Assembly: GCA_964494385.1 (NCBI GenBank)
Contig: CAZBSE010000008.1
Coordinates: 1 to 60,180 of the forward strand
Length of the DNA stretch: 60,180 bases
Source of the DNA: CAZBSE01 sp964494385
GTDB lineage: Bacteria; Actinomycetota; Humimicrobiia; Humimicrobiales; Humimicrobiaceae
Reading direction: 5' to 3'
The notes under the pieces were generated by a model that was given only the letters and a program-made list of their open reading frames with translations, made no database searches and was not told the DNA's origin. This document shows positions 17,225 through 26,743 of this stretch, one piece after another. The translations under genes and the position numbers were made by a program. The stretch's first letter is position 1. Every line of letters begins with the position of its first letter.

Positions 17225-18412
17225 TTAAATATAAATCCTTGGAATTCTGTTTTTAAACATACATACGACTTCATAATTGATGGTTCCCATCAGTTCCGCA
17301 ATATCATCGGCAGTTATACTCTTTTCTTTACTGGCACCGATTAAAGTAACCTCATCGCCAATAATAATATCATTATCCTTTATAATATCCGTAATATCTA
17401 TCATGAACTGATCCATCGTAATATTTCCCACTACCGGTGCAGTTTCTCCTTTAACTAAAACCACAGCCCTGTTGGAAAGCAGCCTTGAATAACCATCCGC
17501 ATAACCCAGGGGAACAGTTGCAATTATGCTATCCCTTTTTGTCCGGAAAGTTCCGCAATAGGATATAGGCACCCCCCGGGGCACATTCTTTATAAAAGTA
17601 ATTCTGGTTTTAAGACTGAATACAGGTTTTAATCCGGATATGATCTCAATAACATCAGAGCCAAGCCAATTATTACAATCCCTGTCATAGGGATTAAGTC
17701 CGTATATGGAAATTCCGGTTCTCACCATGTCCAGGTGCATATTTGTATGCCTGAAAAAAGCTGCGCTGTTGGCACAATGAAAGAATTTTATTGCAATTTT
17801 ATTTTCCCTTACCCTTTTTATAGCTTCTTCAAACCTTTTCCACTGCAGCTCGGTATACGGACTTTTACTCCCGCTGGCGCAGGAGTAATGGGTGGAAACA
17901 CTCTCTAATTTTAAACCGGGAAGAGCGGAAATCTTTAACACCTGTTCCACCGCATGGTTATAATCAATCCCTATCCTGTTCATTCCCGTATCTATGTTTA
18001 TATTGATTGCTGCTTCCCTGCCAATTCTTCCGCATTCTTTTGAAATGAATTGCGCCGACTCAAATGAATTAACACCCAGAATTAAATTATGCTCCACGGC
18101 CTCTTCTATAACTCCGGCCGGACTCTCGCCCAGAACATAAACAGGGACATTGATTCCGGCTTTTCTTAATTCTATCCCTTCCTCGACCAGCGCCACTCCC
18201 AGTGCGTATGCCCCGCTCTTCACTGCCTGTTTTGAAATTTCTACAGCACCGTGCCCGTAAGCATTGGCTTTAACCACTGCCATTACTCTAGTAGACCTGG
18301 ATTTTGCATATGATTTAATTATGTTTATATTATGGTCAAGATGAGTCAGATTAATCTCGGCCCAGGCATATCTTTTATTTTTTATATAGTCATTCTTCAT
18401 ATTGGCTGGCAC
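17225..18412 (-). CDS. alr: Alanine racemase
   Basis: PLP enzyme interconverting L- and D-alanine for peptidoglycan. The PLP lysine is K48 in AVVKANAYGHGA and the second catalytic tyrosine is Y285 in ISYCGTF (numbered from the GTG at 18412). The C-terminal domain has GNITMDQFMID and ELMGTINYEVVC. Length (395) is a little above the usual 370-390 because of the N-terminus; an in-frame ATG at 18400 would remove four residues. It follows the CBS protein by 16 bases. The order glmS-acpS-nnr-(CBS)-alr is that of Actinobacteria, apart from the CBS gene. Confidence 0.95.
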   Translation of the reverse strand: MPANMKNDYIKNKRYAWAEINLTHLDHNINIIKSYAKSRSTRVMAVVKANAYGHGAVEISKQAVKSGAYALGVALVEEGIELRKAGINVPVYVLGESPAGVIEEAVEHNLILGVNSFESAQFISKECGRIGREAAININIDTGMNRIGIDYNHAVEQVLKISALPGLKLESVSTHYSCASGSKSPYTELQWKRFEEAIKRVRENKIAIKFFHCANSAAFFRHTNMHLDMVRTGISIYGLNPYDRDCNNWLGSDVIEIISGLKPVFSLKTRITFIKNVPRGVPISYCGTFRTKRDSIIATVPLGYADGYSRLLSNRAVVLVKGETAPVVGNITMDQFMIDITDIIKDNDIIIGDEVTLIGASKEKSITADDIAELMGTINYEVVCMFKNRIPRIYI

Positions 18413-18428
18413 TATAATAATTAAATTT

Positions 18429-18884
18429 TCAAATCATTGATTTTACGATATCCGCTCTGGTAATTATCCCTACCAGATTTCCTTTATTATCCAGTACGGG
18501 AACTCTGTTAATATTATTTTTTACCATTATATTTGCAATTTCGCTAACCGGTGTATCTTTTTTAACTGCCTTGACCTTATCGGTCATAACATCCTCTACT
18601 CTTGTTCCCAGATATTTTTTAAGGTTTCTCTTGAATTTATTTAAACTTTCAAGATATATGATGCTGTCCAGTAATTTAAAATACCTTGGAAAATGAAGAT
18701 CGGTGTCCTTTACAATTAAATCTCCTTCGGTAGCAATTCCAACTAAACTGCCGTTATTATCAACCACAGGGACGCCGCTTATTTTATTTTTTACCAGTAA
18801 TTCCGAAAGTTTTTCCACCGAAGCATCCTTATTTATTGTAATAACCTTTTTTACCATAATATCTTTTGCTAAAAGTTCTGGCAT
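18429..18884 (-). CDS. CBS-domain pair protein
   Basis: Protein of 151 residues with two CBS motifs: first about residues 6-60 (AKDIMVKKVITINKDASVEKL, GVPVVDNNGSLVGIATEGDL), second about 95-150 (VEDVMTDKVKAVKKDTPVSE, RVPVLDNKGNLVGIITRADIV). Such pairs bind adenine nucleotides and act as energy or ligand sensors. I chose the ATG at 18884, six bases after GGAG; a TTG at 18896 overlaps that site. No enzymatic domain is attached. It lies between nnr and alr in the same direction and may be co-transcribed, but a role in cell-wall synthesis is not shown. Confidence 0.87.
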   Translation of the reverse strand: MPELLAKDIMVKKVITINKDASVEKLSELLVKNKISGVPVVDNNGSLVGIATEGDLIVKDTDLHFPRYFKLLDSIIYLESLNKFKRNLKKYLGTRVEDVMTDKVKAVKKDTPVSEIANIMVKNNINRVPVLDNKGNLVGIITRADIVKSMI

Positions 18885-18926
18885 TCCAAACTCCAATCAT
18901 ATTAATTTTATTAATTTAACATAAAC

Positions 18927-20531
18927 TTATATTTTATTTTTTTCAATTTCTAAAAAAACCCTCTTTAAACCTTCCAAAAGATCTGTAGCAATAAGAGAAG
19001 TCCTGCTGGTTTCTTTAATCATAATATCTGCTGCCATTCCATGGATAAAAACTCCGCACACTGCACTTTCCAGAAGTTCCATTCCCTGGCAAATAAGTGA
19101 ACCAATAATACCGGTCAGTATATCACCCGTGCCTGCCGATGCCAGCCCCCAGTTTCCGGTAGGATTGATGAAGGTACTATCTTTATAATCAGAAATTACA
19201 GTTCCGGCTCCTTTAAGTACGGATATCAATTTATACTTTTTAGCCGCTTCCATATTTATCTTTATCCTTTCTTCCAGTGGAATTCCATCAATACCCATTA
19301 TTGATGACAGTTCTCCGGGGTGAGGTGTCATGATAACATTTGCCAGGGTAAAATCTTCTTTACTGCTGACATCTCCTGAGCCGTAAAGCGCATACAGGCC
19401 GTCGGCATCCAGTACTATTGGTTTTTTTATTTTTTTCAGCAGCTCTCTTACCAGACAAATTGTAGATGTATCCCGGGAAAGTCCCGGACCTATTGCCAGG
19501 GCATTAAATCTATCGCTTAATTCCACTATTTCATCAAGGCTTTCAATACGCATGAAAGCATCTTCTGCCTGTCCAACCGGGTATGTAATTACTTCAGTTA
19601 ATTTTTCTTCAAAGATGCCGTTTAACTTCCGGGGACAAACAAGAGTAACCAGGCCTGCACCGGCCCTTAAGGCACCCATACAGGTCATTGAAGCCGCCCC
19701 TGTAAATCCCAATGACCCTGCTATTACCATAAGGTTTCCGATTTTATGTTTATATGTCCAGGACTCCTTAACTGGTATATTTGCAGTTACCCATTTAAAA
19801 TCAGGTTCAAAAATCCGCTCATACTGGCCGTAATATTTTTCCGGAATGCCAATATCTATAATTTTAATGTCTCCCGTAAAATCTGCTCCGGGATAACTGA
19901 CCAATCCTATTTTTTTGCAGCCGAAAGTTATTGTCCTGTCCGCTTTCACCGCAGTTCCCAGAATTTTCCCATTATCCGAATCTATGCCGGAAGGTATATC
20001 AATAGAATAAATTATTTTACTGCTGTTTTTACTGCCGGCTGAATTTACGGTTTCTATTATTTTAACCGCGGGCCCGTAAATACTCCTGCCGTGCAAACCT
20101 GTCCCGAATATTGCATCTATGATAAAATCTGTTTTGGCCAGCTCTTCTTCAAATAAAGAAATCTTATCTTTACGGGAGGAATCCAAATAATATATATTGT
20201 CATTTTCAATCGCTTTAAGATTCTTAAAATAAAATAAACTATCCGGGCTCAATCTTTCAGGAGGAGATATATGGAAAATCAATATTTTCATTCCATAATC
20301 CAGTAAGTTTTTAGCTGCTGCAAATCCGTCACCGCCATTATTACCGCTTCCGCATATTACCAGACCGCGTGCGGCCCTCCTGAGTTTCCTGTTCTCAAAA
20401 TCACCTATTATTTCTTTGGATATTCCTTCTCCCGCATTTTTCATAAGCCGCTTTGAATCAATTCCCTCACTTATGGCTTTGCTGTCAATCTCGGCGACTC
20501 TGCTTCCTTTTAAAATCCTGTTTAATTTCAT
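18927..20531 (-). CDS. nnr: Bifunctional NAD(P)H-hydrate epimerase / ADP-dependent dehydratase
   Basis: Repairs hydrated NADH and NADPH. The N-terminal YjeF epimerase domain (about 1-215) has VICGSGNNGGDGFAAAKNL and FIIDAIFGTGLHG. The C-terminal ribokinase-like dehydratase (about 240-530) has GSLGFTGAASMTCMGALRAGAG, LDADGLYAL, VMTPHPGELS and the nucleotide-site motif AGTGDILTG. Length (534) is normal for the fused form. It is 102 bases downstream of acpS in the actinobacterial order acpS-nnr-alr. Cytoplasmic. Confidence 0.95.
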   Translation of the reverse strand: MKLNRILKGSRVAEIDSKAISEGIDSKRLMKNAGEGISKEIIGDFENRKLRRAARGLVICGSGNNGGDGFAAAKNLLDYGMKILIFHISPPERLSPDSLFYFKNLKAIENDNIYYLDSSRKDKISLFEEELAKTDFIIDAIFGTGLHGRSIYGPAVKIIETVNSAGSKNSSKIIYSIDIPSGIDSDNGKILGTAVKADRTITFGCKKIGLVSYPGADFTGDIKIIDIGIPEKYYGQYERIFEPDFKWVTANIPVKESWTYKHKIGNLMVIAGSLGFTGAASMTCMGALRAGAGLVTLVCPRKLNGIFEEKLTEVITYPVGQAEDAFMRIESLDEIVELSDRFNALAIGPGLSRDTSTICLVRELLKKIKKPIVLDADGLYALYGSGDVSSKEDFTLANVIMTPHPGELSSIMGIDGIPLEERIKINMEAAKKYKLISVLKGAGTVISDYKDSTFINPTGNWGLASAGTGDILTGIIGSLICQGMELLESAVCGVFIHGMAADIMIKETSRTSLIATDLLEGLKRVFLEIEKNKI

Positions 20532-20633
20532 TTCCTTACAATTTATAATTAATTCTATCTATAATAAATTATTAAGTTCAATATGGTAAAAAGTATTCTT
20601 TCTACAGTTTTAGTAAAAGATTATTCAAGAGTA

Positions 20634-21017
20634 CTAATTAATAATTGCTATTGCATAGGCTACTGCAAAATTTTCTGTTGCTGAAACAGATATTTTTATC
20701 TCCTTGATTTTAAGCTTCCTGCTGAATCTATAAGTTTTCCCCAATAATCCTATATATGGAGCGCCGGTATCGGTATTTTTTAGTTCAATTTCATTTAAGG
20801 ATATATTCTTGCTGACTCCTTCGGCCAATGACTTTGCAACCGCTTCTTTTGCAGCAAAACGGGCGGCAAAACTTGAATATTTGCCTTTATTTTTTCCCAT
20901 GCAGTAATCTATTTCATTTTTGGTATAAACCCTATTCAAAAATCCAGAGTTGTTTTTAATAGCAGATTTTATTCTCTCTACTTCTATTATATCGGTCCCA
21001 ACTCCGAATATTTTCAT
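20634..21017 (-). CDS. acpS: Holo-[acyl-carrier-protein] synthase
   Basis: Transfers the 4'-phosphopantetheine arm from CoA to acyl carrier protein. Family motifs GVGTDIIEVERI (with the metal-binding aspartate D9) and FAAKEAVAKSL (metal-binding glutamate) are present; length 127 is typical. It starts six bases after the glmS stop, so the two are co-transcribed. No acyl carrier protein gene is in the window. Confidence 0.94.
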   Translation of the reverse strand: MKIFGVGTDIIEVERIKSAIKNNSGFLNRVYTKNEIDYCMGKNKGKYSSFAARFAAKEAVAKSLAEGVSKNISLNEIELKNTDTGAPYIGLLGKTYRFSRKLKIKEIKISVSATENFAVAYAIAIIN

Positions 21018-21023
21018 AAATTA

Positions 21024-22877
21024 TTACTCCACTGTAACACTCTTTGCCAGATTCCTTGGCTGATCCACATTTCTTTTCAGATTTTTGGCTATATAATAAG
21101 AATATAATTGAATGGGTATAATGGTCAAGATGGCATATAACTCCTCCAGGGTTTCCGGGATCTTAAAAATATAGTCTGCATATTTTTTTGTATTTTTGTC
21201 TTTCTGGCTTATTATAGAAAATATGGTTGCCTTCCTTGCCTTCACTTCCTGGATATTGCTCAGAATTTTTTCATATACGGAGCCGGCGGGCATTATTCCT
21301 ACCACTACTGTATTTTCATCAGTTAGGGCTATAGGGCCATGTTTCATCTCGCCGGCCGGGTATCCCTCGGCATGAATATATGAAATTTCCTTGAGTTTTA
21401 AAGCACCTTCCATCGCTGAAGGCAAACCGTAAATTCTGCCCAGGAACAGAAAGCATGTATGTTTGTAAGTCTTATCAGCAATTTGTTTTATTTTATCTGC
21501 ACCCTTCAATATGTTCTGTATTTTTTGAGGTATAATTTTTAGCTCGCTAATTATTTTATGTAATTCACTTTTGCTTACACTGCCTCTTGTTCTGGCAAAA
21601 TATAAACCTATCAGATACATTACCATAATCTGAGCGGTAAAAGTCTTTGTTGCGCAAACTCCTATTTCGGGACCTGCGTGTGTATAAATTACGGAATTAG
21701 ATTCCCTTGCCACTGTACTGCCTACCACATTGGTGATGGCAACTATTTTGGCTCCCCTTGATTTCGCTTCCCTGATTGCGGCCAGCGTGTCAATAGTCTC
21801 TCCTGATTGAGTTATGGCCATAAATAAGCAATTGTCTTCGACTATGGGGTTTCTGTATCTATACTCAGAAGAAAAATCTACTTCAACCGGTATTTTTACC
21901 CAATTTTCTATTACCTGCTTACCGATTAAAGCAGCATGATAAGACGTCCCGCAGGCGATAATTTGAATTTTTTTTAAATTTTTAATCTGTTCAGCTGTAA
22001 GACCGAGTTCATTAAAACTTAATTCTCCATCTATTAATCTGCCCCTCATAGTCTCCTCAACACCATAAGGCTGCTCGAATATCTCCTTTAACATAAAATC
22101 GTCATATCCGCCCTTCTCGGCACTGCCAATATCCCAGTTGACTTTAAATGGTTTCCTTTTTATAACTTTTCCCTTCCTGTCAAAAACTTCTACCCTATCT
22201 GCGGTAAGCCTCACTGTCTCGAAATCGTTAATGACTATAAAATTTCTGGTATGCTCCAGTATGGCAGGTATATCCGATGCAAGAAAATTACCGTCTTCCG
22301 ATATCCCTACAACCAGAGGACTGGTAATCCTTGCTCCAATTATTTCTCCGGGTTGTCTGGAGGAAATTGCCACAATAGTTCCGGATCCTTTTATTTTTTT
22401 TATGGTTTTCTGCATTGCTGCCAGTAAACTTCCGTTATAGTATTCCTCCAAGAGATGGGGCAGCACTTCGGTATCTGTCTCGGAAATGAATTTATGACCA
22501 TTTTTTCTAAGTTCTTCCTTTAACTCAGCGTAATTTTCTATTATGCCGTTATGAACCACTGCAATGCTGCCGCTGCCGTCCAGATGAGGGTGTGCATTTA
22601 TCTTAGTCGGTTCGCCATGTGTGGCCCACCTGGTATGACCAATACCGCAATTTCCATCTATTTTTAAAACTCCTGCTTCTTTCTCCATTATATTTATTTT
22701 TCCTGCTTCTTTTACTACTTTGATCTCCAGACCTGCCGGACCGGACCTTGCAGCTGCACTATCAGATATTATGGCAATACCGGCAGAATCATAGCCTCTG
22801 TATTCCAATCTCTTAAGACCTTTTATAAGAATATCCTTGCATTTTTTATTTCCTGTATATGCAACAATTCCGCACAT
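21024..22877 (-). CDS. glmS: Glutamine--fructose-6-phosphate aminotransferase (isomerizing)
   Basis: Makes glucosamine-6-phosphate for UDP-GlcNAc synthesis. The N-terminal glutaminase domain begins MCGIVAYTG with nucleophile Cys2, and has HTRWATHGEPT and HNGIIENY. Two SIS domains follow (ACGTSYHAALIGK; SQSGETIDTLAA variants; LGRIYGLPSAMEGALKLKEISY), ending in LAKSVTVE. Length (617) is normal. GGAGG lies before the ATG. The 5' region shows no glmS ribozyme. Together with glmM it supplies peptidoglycan amino sugars. Confidence 0.97.
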   Translation of the reverse strand: MCGIVAYTGNKKCKDILIKGLKRLEYRGYDSAGIAIISDSAAARSGPAGLEIKVVKEAGKINIMEKEAGVLKIDGNCGIGHTRWATHGEPTKINAHPHLDGSGSIAVVHNGIIENYAELKEELRKNGHKFISETDTEVLPHLLEEYYNGSLLAAMQKTIKKIKGSGTIVAISSRQPGEIIGARITSPLVVGISEDGNFLASDIPAILEHTRNFIVINDFETVRLTADRVEVFDRKGKVIKRKPFKVNWDIGSAEKGGYDDFMLKEIFEQPYGVEETMRGRLIDGELSFNELGLTAEQIKNLKKIQIIACGTSYHAALIGKQVIENWVKIPVEVDFSSEYRYRNPIVEDNCLFMAITQSGETIDTLAAIREAKSRGAKIVAITNVVGSTVARESNSVIYTHAGPEIGVCATKTFTAQIMVMYLIGLYFARTRGSVSKSELHKIISELKIIPQKIQNILKGADKIKQIADKTYKHTCFLFLGRIYGLPSAMEGALKLKEISYIHAEGYPAGEMKHGPIALTDENTVVVGIMPAGSVYEKILSNIQEVKARKATIFSIISQKDKNTKKYADYIFKIPETLEELYAILTIIPIQLYSYYIAKNLKRNVDQPRNLAKSVTVE

Positions 22878-23086
22878 TCAATCCTCCAGAATATTAGATA
22901 CCAAATTTAGCATTAATTATATGTTTAATAATTGAAAAATCATATATATAATCCCCATAAATAACAGTTGGATATTATAACAGAAAACCATAAAAATAAG
23001 GTAAATAAAATTTTTCTATACAGAACTATAAAAAATAGAGACAATAATCAAGTAATTTTTTAATGATTTTCCCAAGGAGGTTGTCT

Positions 23087-23134
23087 ATGGATATTATTGT
23101 GAGAGCCAGTTATGAAGAGATGAATAAATATTGA
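23087..23134 (+). pseudogene. Possible 5' remnant of nagB
   Basis: A strong ribosome binding site (AAGGAGG, 23074-23080) precedes an ATG with a 15-residue frame reading MDIIVRASYEEMNKY and then TGA. This resembles the start of glucosamine-6-phosphate deaminase, where a hydrophobic strand is followed by a YEEMS-type helix. The frame ends where it meets the end of a minus-strand gene fragment, so I read it as the surviving 5' end of a deleted gene. The match is short and the identity tentative. Confidence 0.4.
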
Positions 23135-23327
23135 ATCTGCTACCCCTGGCATAGCCTTCAACTCGTTTGTCAAGCTTTAAAAATCGTTTTCCAAATGTTC
23201 TTAAAATAATTTCATCGGATTTATTACAAATACACCTCAGAGAAAGTTCATCCAATCCAGATTCATTACACAGTTCTTTGCCGGTTAAGGGCCCCCATTT
23301 ATCTAAAAGTTCTGCAATTTTATCCAT
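23094..23327 (-). pseudogene. Truncated winged-helix-like domain protein
   Basis: A 77-residue frame starting MDKIAELLDKWGPLTGKEL, with a helix-turn-helix-like segment (residues about 1-40) and then RTFGKRFLKLDKRVEGYAR. This recalls the N-terminal domain of larger bacterial proteins in which the segment ending VEGYAR is followed by LSPS-type residues; here it changes abruptly to unrelated residues and stops 16 codons later. The break lies at about 23135-23145, next to the end of the nagB-like remnant on the other strand. I take it as a gene with its 3' part deleted. The family identity is uncertain, and an intact small protein is possible. Confidence 0.4.
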
Positions 23328-23419
23328 TATAAATTGAAATTATGGTGTTTAACATAATCCGTTTATGCGGATAGCACCAATTTAATTTTATTTTAATTGT
23401 CAGATAATAATTAATTTTT

Positions 23420-24769
23420 CTAATTCAATTTATCTTCCACAACTCTAGCTATTTTGCCAGCAAGCCTTTCAGTTTCACTTTTGTCAGGACCTTCAAGCAT
23501 CACTCTGCAAACAGTCTGAGTGCCTGAATATCTTACAAGTACCCTGCCTTTACCAGCAAGTTCCATTTCAACTTCCGATATTATGCTTTTTAATTCAGGT
23601 ATTTCTGCAAGCGGGGCTTTCCTTTTGACCTTTACATTTATTAAAACCTGTGGAAAAGTTTTCATAATCTTAGATAATTCAAAAAGAGATTTTTTTTCTT
23701 TCTTCATAACAGATAGAAGCTGAAGTGCGGTTAAAATACCGTCTCCTGTTGTATGATATTCTCTAAAAATTATATGACCCGAATCTTCTCCTCCGAGAAT
23801 ACAATCATTTTTTATCATTTCCTCAAGCACATATCTATCGCCAACCTTTGTTGTTACATTTTTAATGCCCATCTCTTTTAATGCAATAGAAAGTCCCAGA
23901 TTACTCATTACAGTTGTAACTACGGTGTTATTTTTTAACATATCTTCGGTTTTTAACCTTTTTGCACATATTGTAATTATCTTGTCTCCACTTACCATGT
24001 TACCCTTTTCATCAATTGCTATTAACCTATCGCCATCACCGTCAAAAGCAAGTCCTATGTCCGATCCGCTTTCAATTACTTTTTTTGCTAGAGTTTCCGG
24101 ATAAAGTGAACCGCAGTCCAGGTTAATATTTTGGCCATTAGGATTAACATTTAAAGTAATAATTTTGGCTCTCATCTCTTTAAATAGTGTCGGAGCTACT
24201 TTATAAGTAGCACCATTTGCACAATCAAGAACGATTTTCATTCCTTCGAGATCAAGATTCTTGGGGAATGAATTTTTAAGAAATACTATATACCTTCCGC
24301 TTGCATCTTCTTCTCTGGATACACGGCCCAGATTTTCAGCATCTGTAAGAAGAGTTGGGAGTTTTTTTGAAAGAACAAGTTCTTCGATTTGCAGTTCTTC
24401 CTCATCGGATAGTTTATACCCGTTTTTTAAAAATATTTTAATTCCGTTATCTTGATATGGATTATGCGAGGCAGAAATTACTATTCCTGCATCTGCATCC
24501 AGATTAGTGGTTAAAAAAGCAATACCAGGTGTCGGCACAGGACCGACAAGTACTACATCAGTACCCATCGAACATATACCTGATACAAGTGAGCTTTCTA
24601 TCATATAACCTGAAAGTCTGGTATCTTTACCTATGACAATTCTTGAGCGATGCTTTCTCTTTTTTAATATATATGCAGTGGCCTGGCCAACCTGTATAAC
24701 CATATCAGGGATGATCGGATATTTATTTGCAACTCCTCTTATTCCATCTGTCCCGAACAACTTACTCAT
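23420..24769 (-). CDS. glmM: Phosphoglucosamine mutase
   Basis: Converts glucosamine-6-phosphate to glucosamine-1-phosphate. Family start KLFGTDGIRGVAN, the phosphoserine Ser101 in ISASHNPYQDNG, the metal site DGDGDRL, the sugar-binding EDSGH and the C-terminal phosphate-binding RYSGTQ are all seen. Length (449) is standard. AAGGAGGTAAAGAT precedes the ATG. It lies between rpsI and glmS, as in Actinobacteria, but with three extra or broken genes around it. Confidence 0.97.
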   Translation of the reverse strand: MSKLFGTDGIRGVANKYPIIPDMVIQVGQATAYILKKRKHRSRIVIGKDTRLSGYMIESSLVSGICSMGTDVVLVGPVPTPGIAFLTTNLDADAGIVISASHNPYQDNGIKIFLKNGYKLSDEEELQIEELVLSKKLPTLLTDAENLGRVSREEDASGRYIVFLKNSFPKNLDLEGMKIVLDCANGATYKVAPTLFKEMRAKIITLNVNPNGQNINLDCGSLYPETLAKKVIESGSDIGLAFDGDGDRLIAIDEKGNMVSGDKIITICAKRLKTEDMLKNNTVVTTVMSNLGLSIALKEMGIKNVTTKVGDRYVLEEMIKNDCILGGEDSGHIIFREYHTTGDGILTALQLLSVMKKEKKSLFELSKIMKTFPQVLINVKVKRKAPLAEIPELKSIISEVEMELAGKGRVLVRYSGTQTVCRVMLEGPDKSETERLAGKIARVVEDKLN

Positions 24770-24830
24770 ATCTTTACCTCCTTCCTTAAAATCACTTTTT
24801 ATGTATTCCTATTTTCAGTACTTCTTAAGT

Positions 24831-25643
24831 TTACTTTCTTTGTTCTAATTTTTTTGTTTGTCTAATTTTTATTATGGTTTTTGGAGGATAATAGCCCCTT
24901 GCAGTTGTATTCGGATATAAAAGTACATTTTTCCCAAGCAAGGTTCCGGGTGTGGTAACACTATTACACCCTGTTTCTACTCCATCTCCAAGCATTGCTC
25001 CAAATTTCCTTAAATCAGTCTCATACTTTTTGCCTCCTATATTAATAACAACATTTGATTCAAGTATCTTTAAGTTTGCCAGTTTTGTTCCGGCGCCCAG
25101 ATTTACTTTACCAAGAATACTGTCACCAATATATGCAAAATGCCCTGCCTTACTTTCTCCAAGCATAACACAGGATTTCAATTCGGTTGCATGACCGACA
25201 ACACAGCCATTTCCTATAAGAGTATCACCTCTTAAATAAGCTCCCTGGCGCAGTTCGGTATTATCACCAATAATAGCAGGCCCTTTTATCAATACGCCTG
25301 GTTCTATAATCGTTCCCTTTCCAATATATATTTCATTATCCATCAGAATTGCACCAGCATATATTACACTTGCACCTTCAAGAATCTTACCGTCTTTATT
25401 TATTACGAGTTTCTTTTTCAATATGCTTATATCAAAGCCGGATTCAAAAATTTCCTTATTATATAAAACCAGGGTCTTATTAATAAATGCTTCACCCTTT
25501 CTTGAATTAGAAACATTTGGTTCAATATTATCCCTTATATAATTTTTAAGTTTCTTAAGTGCATCCCATACATACTCAATATTATCGAAAAGGCCTTTGA
25601 ACTGGTTTTGGGAAAGATCAAAAAAATCTTCCGGTCTTAACAT
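24831..25643 (-). CDS. Left-handed beta-helix acyltransferase-like protein (GlmU C-terminal-like)
   Basis: Protein of 270 residues. The first 70 are mixed; from about 75 to 250 there are hexapeptide repeats forming a left-handed beta-helix (GASVIYAGAILMDNEIYIG, GVLIKGPAIIGDNTELRQGAYLRG). GHATELKSCVMLGESKAGHFAYIGDSILG and CNSVTTPGTLLG match the acetyltransferase half of GlmU and related sugar-nucleotide proteins. There is no pyrophosphorylase domain. Its place beside glmM suggests a role in amino-sugar metabolism, perhaps the N-acetyltransferase step that a split GlmU would supply; this is inferred. Confidence 0.75.
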   Translation of the reverse strand: MLRPEDFFDLSQNQFKGLFDNIEYVWDALKKLKNYIRDNIEPNVSNSRKGEAFINKTLVLYNKEIFESGFDISILKKKLVINKDGKILEGASVIYAGAILMDNEIYIGKGTIIEPGVLIKGPAIIGDNTELRQGAYLRGDTLIGNGCVVGHATELKSCVMLGESKAGHFAYIGDSILGKVNLGAGTKLANLKILESNVVINIGGKKYETDLRKFGAMLGDGVETGCNSVTTPGTLLGKNVLLYPNTTARGYYPPKTIIKIRQTKKLEQRK

Positions 25644-25674
25644 ATAGTTACTCCTTGCAAAAAATTTTTATATC

Positions 25675-26730
25675 TCAAGTTTTTAGCCTATCCTTTTCTA
25701 TATAACTTTTCTTGACAAAAGGAGAGGTCATACAGGATAACAGGCCAAAATAATCAAGATTAAAAGAAATTATGCTACCGGCCTCCTGATCAAAAAAATA
25801 ATTTCCTGTTTTTTTATCTCTACTCCTTTTTATCCCTAAAACAGTATGGTCACTGCTCTGGCCTATAGTATATAAATCAGGGTTGCAGCAATAGATATTA
25901 CTGCTGCTGACATCCTGCAGACCAAGAGCCAGGATAATTTTATATGCTCCGCCGTCTTTTTTCTTTACTTCTATTATTTCAGCTTCAAGAAGAAAACAGT
26001 CAGTAAAAGCTCCCCTGACAGGCTTATAATTTACGGTATCATGTCCAAGAAGGATAGCCTCGCCTATTCTTACCTGATTTATCTCCTGTGGAATTAATTT
26101 TTTTTCAATTAAACCCCAGATACTGGAATTCCCTCCTGATATAACATGTATGTCTCTTCCCGTAATTTCCATAATCTTCTTTTTTAAATACACAAGTATT
26201 TTTAGGCTTTCAGGCGTAGGACCGTTTTTTGTAAAACATCTGGCATTGGTCCCCAATCCATATAATTCAATATATTTGTAATTATCCGTAATCTGCCTGC
26301 AAAAATTTACCATATCTTCCGGCAGGAGCCCTTCTCTTTTATCATCTATTTCTACCATGGCTATCACTCGATGGCTTATTTTTTTCCTACTGCATATTTT
26401 ATTAATTAGCTCTACTACCGCCAACTGTGTATTCAGGCTAGTGTCACAGATTTCAACCAGCTGCTTGACTTCGCTCGGCATGGGGCTTCGCAACATAATA
26501 AGCTGCTGGTCCTTCCCATAAAAATTTCTCAATTTCTTTAGATTTTCAAGCCGGCTGTCTCCTAATACATTAATTCCTGATTTCTTCATAGCCTCTGCTA
26601 TTTTTACATCTCCCAGGATACATTTCGTAACGCCAACTACCGATATACCTGAATTTTTGCATTTGAGGTTAACAATCCTGCCGTTATGAGAAATTTTATC
26701 CAGATTTATTTTTAAACAAGGATACTTCAT
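25675..26730 (-). CDS. Alanine/ornithine racemase-family PLP enzyme
   Basis: Fold-III PLP enzyme of 351 residues. It begins YPCLKINLDKISHN, the PLP lysine is K36 in VVGVTKCILGD, followed by GDSRLENLKKL, AMVEIDDKREGLLPED, ELYGLGTNARCF and VISGGNSSIWGL. These segments match the ornithine racemase-like family, which is distinct from classical alanine racemase, and a separate alr is present at 17.2 kb. So it probably racemises another amino acid, for example ornithine. It follows rpsI by 13 bases and so is probably read through from the ribosomal operon. No other ornithine-degradation genes are in the window. Confidence 0.8.
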   Translation of the reverse strand: MKYPCLKINLDKISHNGRIVNLKCKNSGISVVGVTKCILGDVKIAEAMKKSGINVLGDSRLENLKKLRNFYGKDQQLIMLRSPMPSEVKQLVEICDTSLNTQLAVVELINKICSRKKISHRVIAMVEIDDKREGLLPEDMVNFCRQITDNYKYIELYGLGTNARCFTKNGPTPESLKILVYLKKKIMEITGRDIHVISGGNSSIWGLIEKKLIPQEINQVRIGEAILLGHDTVNYKPVRGAFTDCFLLEAEIIEVKKKDGGAYKIILALGLQDVSSSNIYCCNPDLYTIGQSSDHTVLGIKRSRDKKTGNYFFDQEAGSIISFNLDYFGLLSCMTSPFVKKSYIEKDRLKT

Positions 26731-26743
26731 TAAGAAAAGTTGG

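Noticed and set aside
22878..23086. glmS ribozyme upstream of glmS
   Set aside because: No recognisable core or cleavage-site pattern in the leader.
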